DNA from: Metridium senile
Taxonomy: Eukaryota; Cnidaria; Anthozoa; Actiniaria; Metridiidae
Reading direction: 5' to 3'
Assembly: GCA_949775045.1 (NCBI GenBank)
Contig: OX459099.1
Span: 20,010,644 to 20,074,643, forward strand
Length of the DNA: 64,000 bases
This document shows, piece after piece, positions 55,450 to 64,000 of the stretch (position 1 is the stretch's first letter; every line of letters starts with the position of its first letter). Position numbers and translations under genes: made by a program. The notes under the pieces were generated by a model. It worked only from the letters and a program-made list of their open reading frames with translations. It made no database searches and was not told the origin of the DNA.

Positions 55450-56330
55450 TAAAACTATAATAGACAAAAAGTTTAAACTGGTATTTCAAAGTTGGAAATG
55501 TTTTTGTTTGTTCCTCGTTATCTATTTTTGTTCAAGTCTTTCGAATTGTTATTTTCTAGTTCAATTTCTTGATATTAATTCAGTTATTTCGAAAATAAAG
55601 GTTTTTTGCTACTAAGCTAGAGTGATGAGCTATTTGAACCCCGCTTGTGACTTGCAAAATTGCCAACTTTTAAGTTTTAACTTTAAAAAGTTTAACTCCA
55701 GAAAATCATTTCTATTTACCTTGAGTTGTTTTGACAAGAAGAAAGAAGAAGAAGAAGGAGAAGAAATCCATGACTTGTTGTAGAGCAATGCAGAGTTAAA
55801 TAACCTTGAATCGATGAAAATCGACTTGAATTCTAATTATCAGTATGAAATATTAATGCCTTGAATTTCAACTTATTTGGATAAAGACAATACGGCAAAA
55901 TTGTAAACCAAAACAAATGGAATAAATAAAGAGAAAGAAAAACCATAAAAAGTGCAAGTAGAGCTAGCTGTTTCGAATAGCGACGAAACTATCAGCATAT
56001 TAAGATCAGAAATGCAAATAGTACAAAATAGACAACCATGCAATACAAAATGGTATAATTTCTTGCTAACTCGTGTAATTACAGATATACTGTATAATTA
56101 AGTTATTAAACCAATCAGGTCGAGCTATTTCTACAGTCACCTGGCATTTATTTCGACTAAAAATAACAACTTGATTTGATAGTGTAAATATACTCCAGGT
56201 GGTTTTAAAAAACTTCGGAATATTTTTCTAAAACCACCTAGAGGAACAATAGCTCCCGAAGCGAAACCCAAAGCAAAGAAAATTACTCTTAAACCAAAAA
56301 AAATGATAAAGAAAGCCAGCATGAACTAAA

Positions 56331-57703
56331 CTTCATAGATAGAAGATTATTTTATTCGAAACAATATATTTTAGGGCGAAGTTGGAGTAAATAAAATACA
56401 GTGAAAAAAACAAAAACAAAAACCTAAATAGAAGGCAAGATGGTTATTGTAAAAGTAACTAGAGGATGGGCTTTTGCAGGACCTCATCACGTGACCTTGT
56501 CAGTCAAATAAACTAAAGAGTGGCACAAAATGAGTTACAGAATTCTAAAACGAATGTCAGAACAAACATTCTCTAAAAGTTTTAGCTCATGACAATTTGT
56601 TAAAGTAATCAAAATAACAAGATTTCCACGACTGATTGGCAAGCTTGGCCATTCAGCGATATAAAAATCTATGTTTGCACTTTCAGGGTTCGTGCTGATG
56701 TCAGTAAACAAAATCTAAGGAGTTTTCAAGGAGTTTTCAAGGACCAAAAAGTAATTTTTAAGCACTTTTTGCGACAACTTTAATAAATAAATGATATTCC
56801 TGTCATTAACGTCGTACAGAATGAACAAATTTTATCAAAATTTACCGTACTTGAGCTAGAATTAAGGAGTTTTTGCTGATTTTCTAAAATTTAAGGGCTT
56901 TTCAAGTGCCCTTAAAAACGTAAATCAAATCTAAGGAGTTTTCAAGGAGTTTAAGGAGTAGCACGAACCCTGACTTTATTGTAAAGGTTTTACAAGCACT
57001 CTTATTATGGACATATAACTATAATATTATATGTACTGGTATAATCATTGTTTGCTTTCTCGCGGCAAGCTTACTGCAATTTCCATAAACATGCAGACTC
57101 CAAGGCTGAAATACTGAACACGTTTTTGTAGTTTTTGCTTCTGTCAATCAAACGCCCGATATTTCCCGAATGCTTTCCGAAGTATCGAAATCCAATATGG
57201 CGGAATTGGAAATCCTCAGAGGAAATAATAGCCGTGAAACTCCTAGATTTAGAGGGGAATCAAATCGTCGACGAAGTAGGGAGACCAATAATTAAAACAA
57301 TAATTATTTCCGTTTGAGTTTTTGAATAAATTTATTTGTTTGTTCGCAGCGAGCTTGAACCACAAACAATAATTGCTCTTTTCTAATCTCTAAACTTATT
57401 TGTTTGTTTGTTTGCTTTATTTTTATTAATTTTCTACAGTTTACACAAAATAATATTATATAATAGTTTTCTTGAAAGCCATTCTCAAAAATTGTCTAGA
57501 TAAATAAACATTTGACTTCTTCTAAATCAATAAATGTCACATTTAATGTGATATCAAAGCACTGAAAAGTTCAGTTCGTATAAAAAAAAACAAGGCGCAG
57601 CCCAGTTTTTTTTAACCAACTTTGAGGTGAGTTGCGACGTTTGATAGGCCTCATTCAAACGTCACATTTTACATGTTTCAAAACTAATGCAACAATTTAC
57701 CTA
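56331..57703. other. Non-coding region between copy C flank and the right-hand repeats
   Basis: Contains the hAT-like MITE at 56684-56972; otherwise nothing recognised. The 60-codon frame at 57135 has no known domain. Confidence 0.5.
56684..56972. mobile_element. 289-bp hAT-like MITE
   Basis: CAGGGTTCGTGCT and inverse AGCACGAACCCTG; ACTTT at both sides (56679-56683, 56973-56977), shorter than the usual 8 bp. AAGGAGTTTTCAAGGA words repeat inside both ends. Confidence 0.75.
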
Positions 57704-58035
57704 TAGACTTTTTCAAGGTTAACGCCGCCATCTTGCCGGGGTGCAAAACCCCTGGGACGAGCGCAATTTTATAAGATTCTAAAACATTTCAGCGACCCCG
57801 GTTCTTTACAAGTTTAGAGTTAGAATCTAAAATTCCTTGTGTGCTGAGATCTATTTCATGTTATTATGTAGTTAAAAAAAAGTTTCTTTAGAGCATTTAC
57901 GAACAATCACTGAACATTTAGAACAATTTAAAAATCACTTAATTCTTCCGTTTTTTATGAAATTGCGCTCGCCCCTGGAGTTTTGCACCCCCGACAAGAT
58001 GGCGGAAATAACTGCAATAATCTTGAAAAGGTCTG
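57704..58035. mobile_element. Imperfect inverted-repeat element
   Basis: TAGACTTTTTCAAGGTTA...GCCATCTTG...GGGTGCAAAAC pairs with GTTTTGCACCC...CAAGATGGC...TAATCTTGAAAAGGTCTG. Arms about 70 bp with mismatches; target duplication unclear. Confidence 0.65.
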
Positions 58036-59144
58036 AGCATCATATTCGGCACATGTGAGATGCAAATCCTAACATAAATGAGAATGGCTTATTACTTATA
58101 ATATTTATTTTTAACATATTATATTCTAAGCATGAATTAAAATTGGTTAAATGTATACATCAACTATCTTTTCATTGCAATGTTTAAAACTATTTATAAA
58201 ACTCATTAATAATTCTGAGAAATTGACGAAAGAAAGTAGATTGTATCTCATACAGATTACGTCCTGATTTTCATAAGTTTCAACTTGAATTTTCTCGTCC
58301 AGATTAACTTTATCTTGATAATTTTAGTAAAATATGAAAGAACTACCGTTGGAGTTTCATAAGTATTATACAATATTCGCGTCTGATCTGTATGAGATAC
58401 ACCTATTTCAATTAACGTTGTCCATCTGGAATGGTTGATCTGAGACCGATAGGAATTGTGGGAGCTCGTTAAACTGCAAATGCACTATTATAATCACGCT
58501 TGAATATTAATGTTTACTTCTGAAATACTGTTATCTGTAATTCAGCACCATTCAAGTGTGATTAAAACAATGTATTTGAAATTTAATGAACTCCCACAAT
58601 TCCTATCGGTCTCAGATCAACCATTCCAGATGGACAACGTTAATTGAAATAGGAGTATACAACGGCTCGCCATTGTATATCCTATACAGGTCCGCCGCTC
58701 ATATTGTATATATTACTAAGAATATTTTGTAAATATTTTGCTTTGACGGACTGATACTATAAGTCAGACCCAGTTTCCTCAATGTTAAATATATGCAGAG
58801 AAAGAACTGGGAGCGAGTAATAAAGTCAGTCGATTTTAAAAATAATTAAGATGTGAAGTGCAAACAGTGCATCCGTGAAATACAAATTGCTAAATATTGC
58901 AAAATAGTACTAATTAAACAATAGAAATAAAAAAATATAGAATAGCACTGTACTAAATACGAATTGGTTTGACTCAGGCCAGAGTTAAACCAATTTGTAT
59001 TTTAATATGAATCCTGGCTGCAAATTCAACATTTGTACTAAATAGGTATTGCCAATGTTTCACCGATATACTGTTTGCAATTTATATATAGTGCAGTTTA
59101 TTTTGTTTATATTGACAGCCACTGCAAAAATATTGTCAAAGCTA
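58036..59144. other. Non-coding region with small inverted repeats
   Basis: Outside the 58400-58655 MITE: an 18-bp inverted pair (TGTATCTCATACAGAT, 58242 / ATCTGTATGAGATACA, 58386) and a short hairpin at 58958-59003. No gene recognised. Confidence 0.5.
58400..58655. mobile_element. 256-bp TA-flanked MITE
   Basis: CACCTATTTCAATTAACGTT pairs with AACGTTAATTGAAATAGGAG; arms about 68 bp (nearly perfect, including CCATCTGGAATGGTTGATCT). TA at 58398-58399 and 58656-58657. Confidence 0.8.
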
Positions 59145-59365
59145 GACGATAGGTCATTCCAAGCTTGAAAGGAATTGTGGGTACATGCCTATTTCAAACA
59201 GGCTGTCGAGGCCATTATAGGCTTACACCTATTTTAAAAAGGTTGTCCAAGACGATAGGTCATTCCAAGACAGAAAGGAATTATAGACATACACCTATTT
59301 CAAAAAGGTTGTCCAAGGCGATATGTCATTCCAAGACTGAAAGGAATTATAGCCGGCAATTGCCA
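59145..59365. repeat. ~66-bp degenerate tandem repeat, 3 copies
   Basis: Unit GATAGGTCATTCCAAGA(C)...GAAAGGAATTATAG...CACCTATTTCAAAAAGGTTGTCC. The unit resembles the ends of the nearby TA-flanked MITE, so it may be tandem MITE debris. Confidence 0.75.
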
Positions 59366-59535
59366 TTGCAACACCATAAAAGGTTGTCCGACAGGTCATT
59401 TTAAAGCATCCTTCAGTCTTGTAATGAGCTGTTGTCTTAGATAAACTTTTAAGAGAAAAGACAGATATATTCACTTCTGTCAAATAAAAACAACAACAAA
59501 AATATATAATTTCTAAATACAATACAACATTGTTT

Positions 59536-62500
59536 CTATCCTTCCAGGGACTTCGTTCTTGGCTTGATAAACGATCTTCGTTTGGTTTTGTGAACTTCTA
59601 CAGTTTTGTTCATATCTGAAAAAATGACAGGGGTAGTGTCAGTAGTTTTGTCACACATGGCAGGGGTAGTGACAGTAGTATTATCACACATGACGAGTAT
59701 CAGTAGTATTATCTCACATGACAGGGGTAGGGACAGTAGTATTATCACATATGACAGGGGTAGTGACAGTAGTATTATCACACATGACAGGGGTAGTGAC
59801 AGTAGTATTATCACACATGACAGGGGTAGTGACAGTAGTATTATCACACATGACAGGGGTATTGACAGTATTATCACACATGACAGGGGTAGTGACAGTA
59901 GTATTATCTCACATGACAGGGGTAGTGTCAGTAGTATTATCTCACATAACAGGGGTAGTGACAGTAGTATTATCTCACATGACAGGGGTAGTGTCAGTAG
60001 TATTATCACACATGACAGGGGTAGTGACAGTAGTATTATCACACATGACAGGGGTAGTGTCAGTAGTATTATCACACATGACAGGGGTAGTGACAGTAGT
60101 ATTATCACACATGACAGGGGTATTGACAGTATTATCACACATGACAGGGGTAGTGACAGTAGTATTATCTCACATGACAGGGGTAGTGTCAGTAGTATTA
60201 TCTCACATAACAGGGGTAGTGACAGTAGTATTATCTCACATGACAGGGGTAGTGTCAGTAGTATTATCACACATGACAGGGGTAGTGACAGTAGTATTAT
60301 CACACATGACAGGGGTAGTGTCAGTAGTATTATCACACATGACAGGGGTAGTGTCAGTAGTGTTATCACACATGATAGGAGTATTGACAGTAGTATTGTC
60401 ACACATGACAGGGGTAGTGACAGTAGTATTATCTCACATGACAGGGGTAGGGACAGTAGTATTATCTCACATGACAGGGGTAGTGAAAGTAGTATTATCT
60501 CACATGACAGGGGTAGGGACAGTAGTATTATCACACATGACAGGGGTAGTGTCAGTAGTATTATCACACATGACAGGGGTAGTGACAGTAGTATTATCAC
60601 ACATGACAGGGGTAGTGACAGTAGTATTATCACACATGACAGGGGTAGTGTCAGTAGTATTATCACACATGACAGGGGTAGTGACAGTAGTATTATCACA
60701 CATGACAGGGGTATTGACAGTATTATCACACATGACAGGGGTAGTGACAGTAGTATTATCTCACATGACAGGGGTAGTGTCAGTAGTATTATCTCACATA
60801 ACAGGGGTAGTGACAGTAGTATTATCTCACATGACAGGGGTAGTGTCAGTAGTATTATCACACATGACAGGGGTAGTGACAGTAGTATTATCACACATGA
60901 CAGGGGTAGTGTCAGTAGTATTATCACACATGACAGGGGTAGTGTCAGTAGTGTTATCACACATGATAGGAGTATTGACAGTAGTATTGTCACACATGAC
61001 AGGGGTAGTGACAGTAGTATTATCTCACATGACAGGGGTAGGGACAGTAGTATTATCTCACATGACAGGGGTAGTGAAAGTAGTATTATCTCACATGACA
61101 GGGGTAGGGACAGTAGTATTATCACACATGACAGGGGTAGTGTCAGTAGTATTATCACACATGACAGGGGTAGTGACAGTAGTATTATCACACATGACAG
61201 GGGTAGTGACAGTAGTATTATCTCACATGACAGGGGTAGGGACAGTAGTATTATCACACATGACAGGGGTAGTGTCAGTAGTATTATCACACATGACAGG
61301 GGTAGTGACAGTAGTATTATCACACATGACAGGGGTAGTGACAGTAGTATTATCACACATGACAGGGGTAGTGTCAGTAGTATTATCACACATGACAGGG
61401 GTAGTGACAGTAGTATTATCACACATGACAGGGGTATTGACAGTATTATCACACATGACAGGGGTAGTGACAGTAGTATTATCTCACATGACAGGGGTAG
61501 TGTCAGTAGTATTATCTCACATAACAGGGGTAGTGACAGTAGTATTATCTCACATGACAGGGGTAGTGTCAGTAGTATTATCACACATGACAGGGGTAGT
61601 GACAGTAGTATTATCACACATGACAGGGGTAGTGTCAGTAGTATTATCACACATGACAGGGGTAGTGTCAGTAGTGTTATCACACATGATAGGAGTATTG
61701 ACAGTAGTATTGTCACACATGACAGGGGTAGTGACAGTAGTATTATCTCACATGACAGGGGTAGGGACAGTAGTATTATCTCACATGACAGGGGTAGTGA
61801 AAGTAGTATTATCTCACATGACAGGGGTAGGGACAGTAGTATTATCACACATGGGGTAGTGTCAGTAGTATTATCACACATGACAGGGGTAGGGACAGTA
61901 GTATTATCACACATCACAGTGGTAGTGACAGTAAAACTTTGTTACCTTCTTTTTCATTGTCTGTCATGGGTTCAGACATCACATCTCTTAGTGCTTGCAT
62001 CCACATTTCTCTTTCATTTTCAGTGTCGGCACTAAGGTTGTATTTACGCTGAGGTGTCACCAAGGTGAAACATTGACCTTCACACTTGTGACCCGTTGTA
62101 ATTCCTTCATGAACTTGAAACCCTTCCGCTAGAGATCCTACAAAGATCTCACCCTTTGCAAAAGCATCCTAAATACCAAAAAGGCATGGGTTTTTGAAGT
62201 GGTGAAACAAGAAGGATGGATTCAAATATAAACATGCTCTTTCAAATGTTTAACAGATGATGTGTTCATGTGTCACATCTATTGTGGCACTCTTTAAATT
62301 GTAATTTTTTTGTTTTTCTTGTGGTTAGTTATTAATAAAAAATAAACATAAAAGAATGAACAAATGAATGAACAAATGAATGAACAAATAAATGAATATT
62401 TTTCATTCATGCATTCATTTGTTCATTCACCTGTTAATTTATTTAATGTATGAATACACAAATAAATGAAAAGATCGATGAATGAACAAATGAAGTAATA

Positions 62501-63967
62501 AATGAATAAAATTATGCATAAATAAACAAATGAATAAACTTATCAATGAGTTAATGAATGAACTGAGAAATGAAAAATTGAAGAAATAAATGAATAAATG
62601 CAAGAATGAATGAACAGATGAATCGGACAAATGAATGAATGAACAGATGAATGAGAAAATTTATGAATGAACAAATAAAGATCTAAATGAATAAATACAT
62701 GAATAAATGCATGAATGATAAGATATAAAAAAACAAATGAAGAAAAACAGATGAAGAAAAAATTATCGAATGAATGAATAAATGAGTGATTATATAAATA
62801 GATTGATGACCAACCATTGGCTTCTCAAAGTAAAGTAGCCTTCTGTAATCTAATGTAAACCATCGTTTATTCCAGGGTTCTCTTTCCTGAAGAAGAAAAT
62901 TAATAACTCCTAATAAATTTAAAATATCAATCATTTCTTGGTACATAGGTTTTGACATTTTGGATGCAAATGGTTTCAACTACGTTTTAATTATACAAAA
63001 CGACCAAATGTTTTGGGACAAATTGTCCATCTTCAGGGTCACAATGGAAAACGTTACAAGCGCATGCTAACTATTAAATTGTACATGTGATACTCATGCG
63101 CAAGCTATAAATTTAACCTGAAATCTAATATAATTCCAGTACACACTGCAAAAGTGTAATTTTGTTATTGTATTTGTATACTTTACAGAAAAAATTGTTG
63201 CATCATGAATAGCAAATTATCAATTCAAATTTGATTATCTTACATCAAATTATAATTGTTAAAAAACCTTGGTCACTTACCAGCATGCACAGCACGTACA
63301 CTCAGCCATTTTGTTATCTATTACAATGTGATTGGGTATTTATGCTCTAAATCATTTAGTGTTTTGTTTTATTTGTTTCTCATAATACTTCGGCTGACTG
63401 CATTGAATTAATCAAACAAAACTTTAAAATCAAAAAACAATGTACCATTATTTGCACCTACCAATTAACGGTTGCTACAAATAAAAAACATGTTCTGTTT
63501 GGACGTAAATTTCCAAAATTTGGCACAAAATTTGTATTGCATTAGTGTTGTCAAATATATAATATCATTTTGTATGGCTTCATAATAATGCAATCCTCTA
63601 AATAAATTCAATTTTTTGAGGTAAATTTTGCATATCATCTATTTTTTTTGCATCTGTTAAAGTATATAGATCAATGCAAGTGCAGTACATATCTATAAAT
63701 TTCTAGCTTCAAATTTATAGATTTTCACGAAAGTGGTTTACAAACATGCCAAGTTTGGGGTGCCAATCTTTGAAGTTTGACTGCGAGACAGAACATGGTT
63801 TTAATTTGTTGCAACCGTTAATGGGTAGATGCAAGCAACGGTAAAACATGCTGGTTATTGACAATAGGTCTTTACACCATGCAGTGTAATGTTCTTCTAC
63901 TCACCCTTGGTCCTGTTTTCTTGAGAAATCCTTCAATAGTAAAATCCCTTGATAGCAAGTCATTCAC
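59536..63967 (-). CDS. ADAP/centaurin-alpha homologue, 3' exons (second PH domain)
   Basis: Predicted Arf-GAP with dual PH domains: a cytosolic/membrane-associated protein binding phosphoinositides and acting on Arf GTPases. The GAP and first PH domains lie beyond the right edge. Four exons with consensus sites and matching phases: 63905-63967 (ends EGFLKKTGPR, donor AGG|GTGAGT); 62815-62886 (24 codons, NKRWFTLDYRRLLYFEKPM); 61946-62168 (starts DAFAKGEIFVG, contains CFTLVTPQRKYNL and the C-terminal helix EREMWMQALRDV); and 59536-59615 (MNKTVEVHKTKRRSFIKPRT to TAG at 59536-59538). The junction codon GAT is split 1+2 across the last intron. The KRWFT-DD/Y-RRL-YF and DAFA-GE-F motifs match the second PH domain of animal ADAP1/ADAP2. 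The last intron is 2,330 bp and almost all minisatellite; the tail after the PH domain is Lys/Arg-rich. Confidence 0.88.
59634..61930. repeat. 33-bp minisatellite, about 69 copies, filling the last ADAP intron
   Basis: Unit ACAGGGGTAGTGACAGTAGT + ATTATCACACATG. Occasional 30-bp units lack one GTA (near 59851, 60112, 60703 and 61426). These and a variant unit (GTGTTATCACACATGATAGG at 60360, 60951 and 61674) recur with offsets of 591 and 723 bp, showing higher-order duplication. Because units are multiples of 3, two plus frames and one minus frame stay open for 713-809 codons; the minus frame runs into the true last exon. These are not independent genes. Confidence 0.97.
62333..62800. repeat. 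(AATG/AAAT)n degenerate simple repeat in ADAP intron
   Basis: Low-complexity tetranucleotide sequence (AATGAATGAACAAATG words) fills most of the 646-bp intron 62169-62814. Confidence 0.9.
62887..63904. other. ADAP intron
   Basis: 1,018-bp AT-rich intron (donor GTGAGT at 63904, acceptor TTCTTCAG at 62887); no repeats or other genes recognised. Confidence 0.8.
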
Positions 63968-64000
63968 CTAAACATGAAAAAGGTTTATTAATTGAATTTG

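Larger units (their letters stand above)
53779..56330. other. 5' flank of copy C
   Basis: 53779-54337 is unique AT-rich sequence. From about 54605 it is collinear with the copy A and B flanks (TACTGTGGAATAGAG..., then 54700-55080 and 55480-56200), without the TTAA foldback. Two MITEs are listed separately. Homology fades near 56200. No gene seen. Confidence 0.7.

Noticed and set aside
57135..57317. 60-codon plus-strand open frame (also 21673-21864 and 25613-25849)
   Set aside because: No domain, no splice or repeat support, and length expected by chance in 64 kb.
59606..62035. 809-, 713- and 793-codon open frames on both strands
   Set aside because: Produced by a 33-bp minisatellite with 3n period inside an intron of the ADAP homologue; only the last 26 codons of the minus frame are real exon.

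Overview
This is a eukaryotic, AT-rich, repeat-dense window. It has spliced genes with GT..AG introns, secreted multidomain exons (PAN/apple, EGF-like, TSP1, F5/8 type C), non-LTR retrotransposons with YVDD/FADD-type reverse transcriptases, many short inverted-repeat elements and long microsatellites. I see no operon-like gene layout. Domain style and repeat content best fit an early-branching marine animal, most likely a cnidarian; this is inference and no marker gene fixes the species.

Layout. (1) Three head-to-tail paralogues on the minus strand encode a secreted PAN–EGF–TSP1–F5/8C protein: copy A (113-1615, its C-terminal exons lie left of the window), copy B (8968-11733, all domain exons present but frameshifted in the signal-peptide region), and copy C (3' exons 41256-41913, 5' exons 52787-53778, TSP1 exon not found). 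Flanks are duplicated with the genes: 1616-6424 matches 11734-13937 and parts of 53779-56200, and 6425-10367 matches 38115-42083. (2) Between B and C lies a 24.2-kb block (13938-38106) with hAT-like ends and a perfect 8-bp target duplication, filled with a 187-bp satellite, MITEs, foldback elements, a fossil DDE transposase and two identical-length long-TIR elements. (3) Inside copy C, 42.1-52.3 kb holds three 5'-truncated non-LTR retrotransposons and a cysteine-protease-like mobile-element ORF that is itself split by a nested pair of transposons. (4) At the right edge, the 3' half of an ADAP/centaurin-alpha homologue (second PH domain) runs on the minus strand (59536-63967). Its last intron is almost wholly a 2.3-kb, 33-bp minisatellite.

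Only the PAN-EGF-TSP1-F5/8C family and the ADAP homologue look like host protein-coding genes. Nearly all other long open frames are by-products of tandem repeats whose period is a multiple of three. The window's main interest is structural: paralogous empty sites allow several insertions to be defined to the base, and the same introns carry independently expanded repeats in different gene copies.
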